Source: Salinibacterium sp. (GTDB lineage Bacteria > Actinomycetota > Actinomycetes > Actinomycetales > Microbacteriaceae). From it: a stretch of 10,099 bases of DNA. The notes beneath the pieces are model-generated. The model saw nothing but the letters and a program-made list of their open reading frames with translations. It was not told where the DNA came from and searched no databases. The DNA is taken from contig JANXTJ010000249.1 in assembly GCA_025352485.1 (NCBI GenBank), forward strand, positions 1 to 10,099. The letters run 5' to 3'. How positions within the stretch are numbered: the stretch's first letter is position 1; every line of letters begins with the position of its first letter. Shown here in pieces: positions 1 through 6,607 of the stretch. The position numbers and the translations under genes were made by a program.

Positions 1-533
1 TCAACCACGGAGTGCTCACCCCGCTCGGCGCCACCCAGGCGACCGAGCAGGGCTTCTCGATCCTGTACATGCTCGAGTCGAACCCCGGCCCCGGCCTTGG
101 CATCCTCACCGCGATGCTGCTGTTCGGCCCGCGCGCCGTGCGTCCCACGGTCCCCGCCGCGATGGTCGTGCACTTTCTCGGCGGCATCCACGAGATCTAC
201 TTCCCGTACGTGCTGCTCAAGCCGATCCTGGTCATCGCAGCCATTCTCGGTGGAGCAACCGGCGTTCTGTGGGAGACGATCTTCAACCTCGGCCTGGTGG
301 CCCCCGCATCGCCCGGCAGCATCTTTGCCTGGATTCTGGTCTCGCCTCCGGACAAGCTGGTGCTGAACATGGTGGGTATCGTCCTCTCGGCCGCGGTCGC
401 TGCGGTCGCTGGCTCGTTCCTCTTGGGCTTCGGTCGCTCGCAGAACGCGACCGACGAGGCGATCGACCTCGAGGCCGCCAAGGAGAAAAACGCAGAAAAC
501 AAGAAGGCATCGAAGGCCACCGCCTCGGCGTAA
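1..533 (+). CDS. mtlA: PTS mannitol-type transporter subunit IIC, C-terminal part (5' end outside window)
   Basis: This is the membrane channel component of a mannitol-family phosphotransferase system, which takes up a sugar alcohol and releases it in the cytoplasm as its phosphate. The gene enters from the left edge, with the frame beginning at base 3 (Asn-His-Gly-Val), and ends with TAA at 531-533. The opening residues NHGVLTPLG and the motif GGIHEIYFPYVLL are hallmarks of the mannitol IIC family; the Glu of GIHE is central to substrate recognition in that family. By comparison with E. coli MtlA, roughly the first 190 residues are missing. Hydrophobic stretches follow at about bases 93-130, 153-220, 222-290 and 357-430. 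The protein then ends in a charged Glu/Lys/Ala-rich tail (about 33 residues). There is no fused IIB domain: the next gene supplies it separately. Mannitol is the likeliest substrate, but another hexitol or pentitol cannot be excluded. Confidence 0.93.
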   Translation, partial: NHGVLTPLGATQATEQGFSILYMLESNPGPGLGILTAMLLFGPRAVRPTVPAAMVVHFLGGIHEIYFPYVLLKPILVIAAILGGATGVLWETIFNLGLVAPASPGSIFAWILVSPPDKLVLNMVGIVLSAAVAAVAGSFLLGFGRSQNATDEAIDLEAAKEKNAENKKASKATASA

Positions 534-552
534 CCTCGACACACGTCACACT

Positions 553-558
553 AAGGAG
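553..558 (+). promoter_or_regulatory. Shine-Dalgarno site for the IIB gene
   Basis: AAGGAG lies 8 bases before the ATG at 567. It is a near-perfect ribosome binding site, which fixes the start of the IIB gene and shows that IIB is translated independently rather than being a frameshifted continuation of IIC. Confidence 0.85.
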
Positions 559-566
559 ACAAAACA

Positions 567-875
567 ATGGCAACTCTCGACGGATCAAGCATCAAGAAGC
601 TGATCGTTGCGTGCGACGCCGGCATGGGCAGCAGTGTCATGCTCGCGTCGTCACTAAAAAAGCAACTCGCTAAGAGCGGGGTGACCGTCGAGCACTCGGC
701 TGTCGCCCAGATTCCGAGCGACGCCGACGTGGTACTCACTCAGAATGGGCTCGCGGATCGGGCGAGGGGCGTCGTTCCCGGCGTTCCCGTCATACCGTTC
801 ATGCTTTTTCTGGGAGATCCCGCCGTTGCCAAGCTGGTGAAGGCCATTCAAAACGGCACGACGGTCGAGTACTGA
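567..875 (+). CDS. PTS mannitol-type subunit IIB, stand-alone
   Basis: This small cytoplasmic PTS domain (102 residues) receives phosphate from IIA on a cysteine and transfers it to the polyol held by IIC. The P-loop-like active-site motif CDAGMGSS at residues 16-23 matches the mannitol/lactose-type IIB fold, with Cys16 as the phosphorylated residue. The length is normal for a free IIB domain. It starts 33 bases after the IIC stop behind a strong ribosome binding site, and the IIA start lies only 2 bases after its stop, so the genes form one operon. In E. coli this domain is fused between IIC and IIA in MtlA, and in many Gram-positives it is fused to IIC; here it is split off. Databases often label such free IIB proteins 'lactose' type, but the flanking genes point to a polyol. 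Confidence 0.92.
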   Translation: MATLDGSSIKKLIVACDAGMGSSVMLASSLKKQLAKSGVTVEHSAVAQIPSDADVVLTQNGLADRARGVVPGVPVIPFMLFLGDPAVAKLVKAIQNGTTVEY

Positions 876-877
876 TC

Positions 878-1354
878 GTGCCGAATGATGAGTCAAAGCC
901 GCTCCACGACCTGCTCGCCGAGGCGTCGATTAATCTCGATGCCTCGGCGACCAGCCGGGATGACGCGATCCGTCAGGCCGGCGCCGGTCTGATGGCCGTT
1001 GGCGCCGTCGACGCGGCCTATGTCGACGCCATGATCGAACGGGAAAATACCGTATCGACTTTCATGGGGGAGGCCGTGGCGATCCCACACGGAACGCTCG
1101 CCGCCAAAGATTGGGTCACGGCCGACGCTCTGTCGATGGTTCGTTTCCCCGACGGCGTCGACTGGGATGGCAACGACGTGCGGCTGGCCTTTGGGATCGC
1201 GGCGAAGGGCAACGGGCACATCGCCCTGCTGTCCCAACTGGCGACCGTCTTGATGGATCCGGATAAGGCGGAGGCGTTACGTAACGCCACCACGATTGAC
1301 ACGGTTTACCAGCTGCTGACGCCAGACCCCGATTCCGACGAGACGGGCGAGTAG
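878..1354 (+). CDS. mtlF: PTS mannitol-type subunit IIA
   Basis: This is a cytoplasmic phosphotransfer protein of the mannitol/fructose IIA family (158 residues). It takes phosphate from HPr and hands it to IIB. The signature ENTVSTFMGEAVAIPHG at residues 56-72 contains the active-site histidine, His71. It closely resembles the E. coli MtlA and Staphylococcus MtlF active-site region, where a Glu on the upstream helix and the phosphorylated His are conserved. The start is GTG at 878, two bases after the IIB stop. No in-frame ATG lies nearby and the Shine-Dalgarno sequence is poor, so translation is probably coupled to IIB. The C-terminus is an acidic tail rich in Asp and Glu. The next gene follows after 6 bases. 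The symbol mtlF is used by family analogy; mannitol specificity is inferred. Confidence 0.93.
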   Translation: MPNDESKPLHDLLAEASINLDASATSRDDAIRQAGAGLMAVGAVDAAYVDAMIERENTVSTFMGEAVAIPHGTLAAKDWVTADALSMVRFPDGVDWDGNDVRLAFGIAAKGNGHIALLSQLATVLMDPDKAEALRNATTIDTVYQLLTPDPDSDETGE

Positions 1355-1360
1355 CGGTCA

Positions 1361-2401
1361 TTGAAGGTCGCAATGTTTTACGCCCCTGGCGACATCCGGC
1401 TTGAGGACATCGAAGAACCTGTCGTCGCCGGCGGCGAGGTAAAGATCCGGGTGCGCAACTGTTCCACCTGCGGCACCGACGTGAAAATCCTCCACTCGGG
1501 CCACCCCAACATGACGGCACCACAGGTCATGGGCCACGAAATTGCCGGGGAGGTCGTGGCGGTGGGTGACGGCGTCACCGGCTGGCAGCCGGGCGACCGC
1601 GTGCAGGTTATCGCCGCGATCCCCGATGGCACCTGCCCGGATTGCCGGGCCGGTCGCCTGTCGGTCTGCCCGAACCAACTCAGCATGGGGTACCAGTTTC
1701 CGGGTGGATTCGCGGAGTACCTGATCGTGCCCAACAGCGTCCTGCGCGTGGATGGCCTCAATCGCATTCCGGACGGGCTGAGCTTTGCTGAGGCCTCCCT
1801 CGCCGAGCCGCTGGCCTGCGTACTCAACGGCCAGGAGCTGGCGCGGGTGGGCGAGGGTGACACGGTCGTGGTGGTGGGCTGCGGCCCGATTGGATGTCTG
1901 CACGTGCGACTCGCCCGTTCCCGCGGTGCCGCCACCGTTATCCTGATCGATCTCAACGGCGCGCGGCTCGCCGAGGCCGCCGCCCTCGTGAAACCGGATC
2001 TGGCGATCGATGCCAGCGCGGTTGACCCGATCGCGGCCGTGCTCGCCGCAACCGAGGGCAGGGGGGCTGATGTCGTGATCACGGCGGCTGCCAGCGGCGT
2101 TGCCCAGGAACAGGGACTACAGATGCTCGCTCGACAGGGTCGGCTGAGCCTATTTGGCGGCTTACCCAAAGACCGGCCGACCATCACGGTCGACTCGAAC
2201 CTGGTGCACTACCGCGAGCTCACCATCGTCGGGGTCAATGGTTCGAGCCCGGCGCAAAACAAGAAAGCACTAGACCTGATTGCGTCGGGCGCCGTGCCCG
2301 TGGCCGATCTCATTACCCATCGCCTGCCCCTGAGCGGGATCCTCGACGCGATCGATATCGTGGCGAGGGGCGAAGCCATCAAAGTAACAATCGAACCGTA
2401 G
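1361..2401 (+). CDS. Zinc-dependent medium-chain dehydrogenase (sorbitol dehydrogenase-like)
   Basis: This is an NAD-linked alcohol dehydrogenase of the MDR superfamily, 346 residues and a typical length. The N-terminal GroES-like domain carries the catalytic zinc ligands Cys37 (CSTCGTD), His59-Glu60 (MGHE) and probably Glu149. The structural zinc lobe has Cys92, Cys95 and Cys103, but Asp89 sits where the first Cys is usual. The Rossmann domain has GCGPIG at 173-178, and Asp197 at the end of the second strand suggests NAD over NADP. The TTG start gives MKVAMFYAPGDIRLED, which matches the family's usual N-terminus better than the ATG at 1373; this start choice is an inference. Lying between IIA and HPr, it most likely oxidises the imported polyol phosphate to a ketose or aldose phosphate. 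It replaces, and is not homologous to, the MtlD-type mannitol-1-phosphate dehydrogenase. The exact substrate cannot be read from sequence. Confidence 0.9.
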   Translation: MKVAMFYAPGDIRLEDIEEPVVAGGEVKIRVRNCSTCGTDVKILHSGHPNMTAPQVMGHEIAGEVVAVGDGVTGWQPGDRVQVIAAIPDGTCPDCRAGRLSVCPNQLSMGYQFPGGFAEYLIVPNSVLRVDGLNRIPDGLSFAEASLAEPLACVLNGQELARVGEGDTVVVVGCGPIGCLHVRLARSRGAATVILIDLNGARLAEAAALVKPDLAIDASAVDPIAAVLAATEGRGADVVITAAASGVAQEQGLQMLARQGRLSLFGGLPKDRPTITVDSNLVHYRELTIVGVNGSSPAQNKKALDLIASGAVPVADLITHRLPLSGILDAIDIVARGEAIKVTIEP

Positions 2402-2404
2402 GAG
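2401..2404 (+). promoter_or_regulatory. Shine-Dalgarno site for HPr
   Basis: GGAG overlaps the TAG stop of the dehydrogenase gene and lies 6 bases before the HPr ATG at 2411. The arrangement suits tight co-expression of HPr with the rest of the PTS operon. Confidence 0.75.
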
Positions 2405-2410
2405 TGAACA

Positions 2411-2680
2411 ATGCCCACCAAGACAGTCACCGTCGCCTCCAGCGTCGGCCTCCACGCCCGGCCAGCATCGCTGTTCGCCCAGGCGGCGGCCAAAGTCGGC
2501 CTTCCCGTCACGTTGACCTCCGCCGTCGGGAAGAGCGTCAACGCCGCGAGCATCCTCGGGGTGCTCTCGCTGGGAATCGGCCACGGTGAGCAGGTCACGC
2601 TGAGCACAGAGGGCGACGGTGCCGAAGCTGCACTCGAATCGCTGGCCGCTGTACTGAACACCGACCTCGATAAGGAGTAG
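2411..2680 (+). CDS. ptsH: HPr phosphocarrier protein
   Basis: HPr is the general PTS phosphocarrier: it accepts phosphate from enzyme I on a histidine and passes it to IIA proteins. The protein is 89 residues, the usual length. SVGLHARPAS at residues 11-20 contains the phosphorylated His15 and the conserved Arg17. The second family signature, VNAASILGVLSLG, contains Ser47, which corresponds to the Ser46 that HPr kinase phosphorylates in Firmicutes; actinobacteria mostly lack that kinase, so the site may be structural only. The gene begins 9 bases after the dehydrogenase stop. Its place at the end of a polyol operon, with no enzyme I next to it, suggests either a second HPr for this operon or the cell's only HPr sited here. 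Confidence 0.95.
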   Translation: MPTKTVTVASSVGLHARPASLFAQAAAKVGLPVTLTSAVGKSVNAASILGVLSLGIGHGEQVTLSTEGDGAEAALESLAAVLNTDLDKE

Positions 2681-2685
2681 CTCGG

Positions 2686-2691
2686 TAGGCT
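2686..2691 (+). promoter_or_regulatory. Putative -10 element for a leaderless DUF885 transcript
   Basis: TAGGCT matches the actinobacterial TANNNT -10 pattern and ends 6 bases before the ATG at 2698, which would place transcription start at or next to the start codon. The only Shine-Dalgarno-like sequence (AAGGAG at 2672-2677) is 20 bases away, too far to be used normally. No convincing -35 box is visible. Confidence 0.5.
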
Positions 2692-2697
2692 CGATTC

Positions 2698-4383
2698 ATG
2701 ACGAGTGAATCAGCCTCCGAACGAACCCCCACCGCTATCGATGCCATTGCCGAGGAGTGGGTCACCACCCTCGCCGAGCTCGATCCGGCAATCGCAACCT
2801 GGATTGGCATCCCGGGCCGGCTCGACGAATACGAAGATCTATCCCCGGTCGGGCATGCGCGGGCAACCGACGCCGCGAAAGCGGTGCTCGTCAAGCTCGA
2901 CACAGCGGTAGTCGTTGATGACGTTGACTGGGTGACGAAGACCGACCTCCACAACGAGCTCACCCTCCAGCTCGAATCGGATGCGGCCGGGCTGTGGTTG
3001 CGCGACGTGAACGTCATCGCGAGCCCCGCGCAGTCGATCCGCGACATCCTCGACCTGATGCCCACCGACACCGAATCCCACTGGCGGGACATCTCCGGCC
3101 GACTCATGAACCTGCCGGCGGCCATCGACGGCTACATCGAGACCCTGCGGCTCGGGATCTCGCAAGGCATCACCCCGGCACGGCGCCAGGTACACGAGGT
3201 GATGGAGCAGGCCCGCAAACACGGCGCGGGTGACGGCTTCTTCCACAACTTCACCGGCGCGGCGTCTCTTGCCGAGGCGAAAGAGTTGCCAGCATCCCTG
3301 AGCGCCGATCTCGCCAGGGGTGCCGTGGTTTCCGCCGCGGCCTATGAGACCCTCGCCGACTTCCTTCGCGACGAGTTGTTGCCAGCGGGGCAAGAAGTAG
3401 ACGGCGTCGGCCGGGAGCTATACGCCCTCAACTCTCGCCGCTTCCTCGGCGCGACGATCGACCTCGACGAGACCTACGAGTGGGGCATCGAAGAGCTCGC
3501 CAGAATGGTCGCAGAGCAGGAGTCGATCGCCAACGAGATCAAACCGGGTGCCACCGTGGCCGAGGCGATTGCGGTACTAGACGCAGACCCGGCCCGCACG
3601 CTGCATGGCGTGAATGCGCTACAGGAGTGGATGCAGCAGCTCAGTGACACCGCGGTCGCCGAGTTGTCGAAAAGCCACTTCGACATCCCGGATCCCATCA
3701 AGCGCCTCGAGTGCATGATTGCCCCCACCCAGGAGGGCGGCATTTATTACACCAGCCCGAGCGACGATTTTTCGCGCGCCGGCCGGATGTGGTGGTCGGT
3801 ACCCGAGGGAGTGACCGAGTTCAACACCTGGCGCGAGACGACCACGGTTTACCACGAGGGCGTGCCGGGGCACCACCTTCAGATCGGGCAGTCGGTGTAC
3901 AACCGCGCCAAGCTGAACACCTACCGCCGGATGCTCGCCGGAACCTCAGGACATGCAGAGGGCTGGGCGCTCTATGCTGAGCGCCTCATGCAGGATCTCG
4001 GCTACCTCGACGACCCGGGCGACCGCCTGGGCATGCTCGACGGCCAGCGGATGCGCGCCGCCAGGGTGGTGCTCGACATTGGCGTGCACCTCGGCAAGCC
4101 AAAACTGGACGGTGCCGGCGTATGGGACTGGGACTACGCGCTCGACTTCATGTCAAAGAACGTCAATATGAACGCCCAGTTCGTGCGGTTTGAGGTCAAC
4201 CGCTACTTCGGCTGGCCCGGGCAGGCACCCGCTTACAAGGTGGGCCAGCGCATTTGGGAACAGATTCGCGACCAGTACAAGGCGCGCGAGGGCGCAGCCT
4301 TCGACATCAGGGAGTTTCATCGCAAGGCCCTCGACATCGGGGGAGTGGGTCTCGACACCCTCAAGGCGGCGCTGCTCACGTGA
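2698..4383 (+). CDS. DUF885 (COG4805) family putative metallopeptidase
   Basis: This 561-residue protein belongs to the large, poorly characterised DUF885 family, generally regarded as zinc-metallopeptidase-like. The diagnostic motif YHEGVPGHHLQ spans residues 385-395 (His386, Glu387, His392, His393), an expanded relative of the HExxH zinc site. A second conserved block, SGHAEGWALYAE at 417-428, offers Glu421 as a likely further metal ligand. The mostly helical, acidic sequence and a C-terminal block (KVGQRIWEQIRDQYKAREG) are also typical of the family. No signal peptide or membrane segment is seen, so it should be cytoplasmic. The ATG at 2698 lies 17 bases after HPr and appears to have its own leaderless promoter. 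Its stop overlaps the start of the next gene (GTGA), so the two are probably co-translated. The substrate is unknown; peptides are the default guess. Confidence 0.88.
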   Translation: MTSESASERTPTAIDAIAEEWVTTLAELDPAIATWIGIPGRLDEYEDLSPVGHARATDAAKAVLVKLDTAVVVDDVDWVTKTDLHNELTLQLESDAAGLWLRDVNVIASPAQSIRDILDLMPTDTESHWRDISGRLMNLPAAIDGYIETLRLGISQGITPARRQVHEVMEQARKHGAGDGFFHNFTGAASLAEAKELPASLSADLARGAVVSAAAYETLADFLRDELLPAGQEVDGVGRELYALNSRRFLGATIDLDETYEWGIEELARMVAEQESIANEIKPGATVAEAIAVLDADPARTLHGVNALQEWMQQLSDTAVAELSKSHFDIPDPIKRLECMIAPTQEGGIYYTSPSDDFSRAGRMWWSVPEGVTEFNTWRETTTVYHEGVPGHHLQIGQSVYNRAKLNTYRRMLAGTSGHAEGWALYAERLMQDLGYLDDPGDRLGMLDGQRMRAARVVLDIGVHLGKPKLDGAGVWDWDYALDFMSKNVNMNAQFVRFEVNRYFGWPGQAPAYKVGQRIWEQIRDQYKAREGAAFDIREFHRKALDIGGVGLDTLKAALLT

Positions 4384-5030
4384 TTCACATCGAGGCAGAA
4401 TCCCTCGGTGCGGCATGGCTCGGCATCGCGGGCCGGGTGCTCGCCGAGGGGCGAGAGTCGAGCTACGACGGCCTGCCGATACGGGAGTTGGCGCACGCGC
4501 TGCTTCAGGTGCGTCATCCGAACCCCGACGACGGGATTATCGCCAGGCACGCCGACCCGGAGCGTCTGGCCTGGATGCGTGCCAATTTCACCGACCAGGC
4601 GCTCGTGCCCGAGTTGGGCGATGCTCGTTCCTACGCGAGTCGCCTGTTCGACTACGCGGCCACCGGCACTGATCAGGTGGCCTGGGTCATTTCCCGGCTT
4701 CGGGATGACCCGACCTCACGCTCGGCAACCATCACCACCTTCGAGCCGCTCACCGACACGAGCTACATTCCATGCGTGAGCGTGCTCGACTTCTGGATTC
4801 CGTCGGGCGCCGTTGACCTCGTGGTCTACGCCCACTCGATCGACTTCGGGGCGAAGGGGTACGGCAACCTCGTGCAACTCGCCGAGATTCTCGACAGGGT
4901 CGCCGGCGAACTCGGCAGGTCGGTCGGCTCGCTGACCTTCATTATTAAGTCCGCGCACGTGTATGAGACGGAATACGCCTACATGAACGAGGTGCTGGGC
5001 ACCGATCGTTTGCTTCAGGAGCTAAGATAA
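4380..5030 (+). CDS. Divergent thymidylate synthase-fold protein (ThyA / pyrimidine hydroxymethylase-like)
   Basis: This 216-residue protein shows a thymidylate-synthase active site. Cys132 (in YIPCVSVLDFW) corresponds to E. coli ThyA Cys146, Asp155 to Asp169, Asn163 to Asn177, and His193 and Tyr195 (SAHVYE) to His207 and Tyr209. The spacings 23, 8, 30 and 2 are identical to ThyA. Arg114 in PTSRS fits the cross-subunit phosphate-binding Arg126, and Tyr85 fits Tyr94. Unlike ThyA, Arg166 is replaced by His152, the second Arg of the pair is Ser115, no clear equivalent of catalytic Glu58 exists, and only 21 residues follow Tyr195 (about 55 in ThyA), so the folate-closing C-terminus is absent. The GTG start overlaps the DUF885 stop as GTGA. 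The fold is inferred with good confidence; the reaction is not. CMP/dCMP hydroxymethylases (MilA type) are possible relatives, as is a non-enzymatic role. Confidence 0.78.
   Translation: MIHIEAESLGAAWLGIAGRVLAEGRESSYDGLPIRELAHALLQVRHPNPDDGIIARHADPERLAWMRANFTDQALVPELGDARSYASRLFDYAATGTDQVAWVISRLRDDPTSRSATITTFEPLTDTSYIPCVSVLDFWIPSGAVDLVVYAHSIDFGAKGYGNLVQLAEILDRVAGELGRSVGSLTFIIKSAHVYETEYAYMNEVLGTDRLLQELR
5023..5028 (+). promoter_or_regulatory. Putative -10 element for rpsA, overlapping the upstream stop codon
   Basis: TAAGAT is a good TANNNT hexamer lying across the end of the thymidylate synthase-like gene; the TAA stop occupies 5028-5030. It would give rpsA a leader of roughly 95 bases. No clear -35 box is seen at the expected distance, and no better -10 candidate was found in 5031-5116. 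The leader holds a small hairpin (CGCA-ATTC-TGCG) but no recognised riboswitch. Confidence 0.4.
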
Positions 5031-5116
5031 GGCGTCGCAATTCTGCGAAGTTCGATCTCGCCGCCACGGCACACCACAACGGCACGACCGCTGCCTGGCC
5101 TACCTATGTCCATACC

Positions 5117-5120
5117 GGAG
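5117..5120 (+). promoter_or_regulatory. Shine-Dalgarno site for rpsA
   Basis: GGAG lies 10 bases before the ATG at 5131. The spacing is slightly long but acceptable, and it supports this start. Confidence 0.6.
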
Positions 5121-5130
5121 CAACTACTAC

Positions 5131-6600
5131 ATGACAATCGTAACGACCGAAAAGGCACCAAAGCAGGTCGCCATCAACGACATCGGATCTGCTGAAGACT
5201 TTCTTGCCGCGGTCGAAAAGACGCTGAAGTTCTTCAACGACGGAGACCTCATCGAGGGCACCGTCGTCAAGATCGACCGTGACGAGGTTCTCCTCGACGT
5301 CGGTTACAAGACCGAGGGTGTTATCCCCTCCCGCGAACTCTCGATCAAGCACGACGTTGACCCCACAGAGGTCGTCAAGGTCGGCGACGTGGTCGAAGCT
5401 CTCGTTCTCCAGAAGGAGGACAAAGAGGGTCGCCTCATCCTGTCCAAGAAGCGCGCCCAGTACGAGCGTGCATGGGGCGATGTCGAGAAGATCAAGGATG
5501 CCGATGGCATCGTCACCGGTTCGGTCATTGAGGTCGTCAAGGGTGGCCTCATTGTCGACATCGGCCTCCGTGGATTCCTGCCGGCGTCGCTCATCGAGCT
5601 GCGCCGCGTCCGTGACCTCACGCCGTACCTCGGCCAGGAGATCGAGGCCAAAATCCTCGAGCTCGACAAGAACCGCAACAACGTCGTGCTGTCGCGCCGC
5701 GCCCTGCTCGAGCAGACGCAGAGCGAAAGCCGCACCACGTTCCTCAACAACCTGGCCAAGGGTCAGGTTCGCAAGGGTGTCGTTTCCTCCATCGTCAACT
5801 TCGGTGCTTTCGTTGACCTCGGCGGCGTAGACGGTCTCGTCCACGTCTCCGAGCTGTCTTGGAAGCACATCGAGCACGCCTCAGAGGTCGTCGAGGTGGG
5901 TCAGGAAGTTACCGTCGAGATCCTCGAGGTCGACCTCGAGCGCGAGCGCGTGTCGCTGTCGCTCAAGGCCACTCAGGAAGACCCGTGGCAGGTCTTCGCG
6001 CGCACCCACGCCATCGGCCAGGTCGCACCGGGCAAGGTCACGAAGCTCGTTCCGTTCGGCGCATTCGTGCGCGTCGCGGAGGGCATCGAAGGCCTCGTGC
6101 ACATCTCCGAGCTGTCGGGCAAGCACGTTGAGCTCGCCGAGCAGGTCGTCTCGGTCGGCGACGAGGTGTTCGTCAAGGTCATCGACATCGACCTCGAGCG
6201 CCGTCGCATCTCGCTCTCGCTGAAGCAGGCGAACGAGGGTGTCGATCCCGAAGGCACCGAGTTCGACCCGGCGCTCTACGGAATGCTCACCGAGTACGAC
6301 GACGCGGGCAACTACAAGTACCCGGAGGGCTTCGACCCGGAGACCAACGAATGGCGCGAAGGCTTCGAGACCCAGCGCGAGAAGTGGGAGCTGGACTACG
6401 CAGCAGCTCAGGCTCGCTGGGAGCAGCACAAGAAGCAGGTCTTGGCCGCCGCGAACCAGGAAGACTTCGTGTCGTCCTCAAGCGACGTCCCGGCCGGAGC
6501 ATCCTCGTTCTCCAGCGATGAGGCACAGGCCAGCGCCGGTACCCTCGCCGACGACGAGTCGCTCGCCGCGCTTCGCGAGAAGCTCTCGAACAACTCTTAA
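5131..6600 (+). CDS. rpsA: 30S ribosomal protein S1
   Basis: S1 binds mRNA at the 30S subunit and helps initiate translation. The 489-residue protein has four S1 (OB-fold) RNA-binding repeats at about residues 36-108, 122-190, 211-280 and 296-367. Repeats three and four are the best conserved, each carrying FGAFV, GLVH-(V/I)-SELS and a closing R-(V/I)-SLSLK block. Four repeats rather than the six of E. coli is usual for actinobacteria. The C-terminal region (368-489) shows the actinobacterial YDDAGNYKYPEGFDPETNEW block and a Trp/Gln-rich helix, then a Ser/Ala/Asp-rich disordered tail. The second repeat is the least canonical, as expected for this family. Codons are strongly biased to C- and G-ending forms, which fits high expression. 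A strong terminator follows directly, so rpsA is probably transcribed alone or as the last gene of a unit. Confidence 0.97.
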   Translation: MTIVTTEKAPKQVAINDIGSAEDFLAAVEKTLKFFNDGDLIEGTVVKIDRDEVLLDVGYKTEGVIPSRELSIKHDVDPTEVVKVGDVVEALVLQKEDKEGRLILSKKRAQYERAWGDVEKIKDADGIVTGSVIEVVKGGLIVDIGLRGFLPASLIELRRVRDLTPYLGQEIEAKILELDKNRNNVVLSRRALLEQTQSESRTTFLNNLAKGQVRKGVVSSIVNFGAFVDLGGVDGLVHVSELSWKHIEHASEVVEVGQEVTVEILEVDLERERVSLSLKATQEDPWQVFARTHAIGQVAPGKVTKLVPFGAFVRVAEGIEGLVHISELSGKHVELAEQVVSVGDEVFVKVIDIDLERRRISLSLKQANEGVDPEGTEFDPALYGMLTEYDDAGNYKYPEGFDPETNEWREGFETQREKWELDYAAAQARWEQHKKQVLAAANQEDFVSSSSDVPAGASSFSSDEAQASAGTLADDESLAALREKLSNNS

Positions 6601-6607
6601 CGCGTAA

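Noticed and set aside
656..662. A AAA AAG heptamer in correct phase in the IIB gene, identical to the dnaX frameshift site
   Set aside because: A -1 slip reaches a stop after three codons and would give a useless fragment of about 33 residues; no Shine-Dalgarno stimulator or downstream hairpin is evident. Encoding two lysines is the simpler explanation.
1378..2187. Minus-strand open frame opposite the dehydrogenase (269 codons)
   Set aside because: Ser/Pro/Arg-rich translation without any family motif, lying opposite a well-supported gene in GC-rich DNA.
4254..4379. Possible longer N-terminus for the thymidylate synthase-like protein, starting inside the DUF885 gene
   Set aside because: The extra residues are Arg/Gly/Ser-rich shadow translation of conserved DUF885 sequence; recognisable family sequence starts at the GTG of 4380.
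5104..5877. Long minus-strand open frame opposite rpsA (257 codons), rich in Asp, Glu and Leu
   Set aside because: It is the reverse shadow of the rpsA codon pattern; composition is unnatural, no ribosome binding site is seen, and rpsA is certain.
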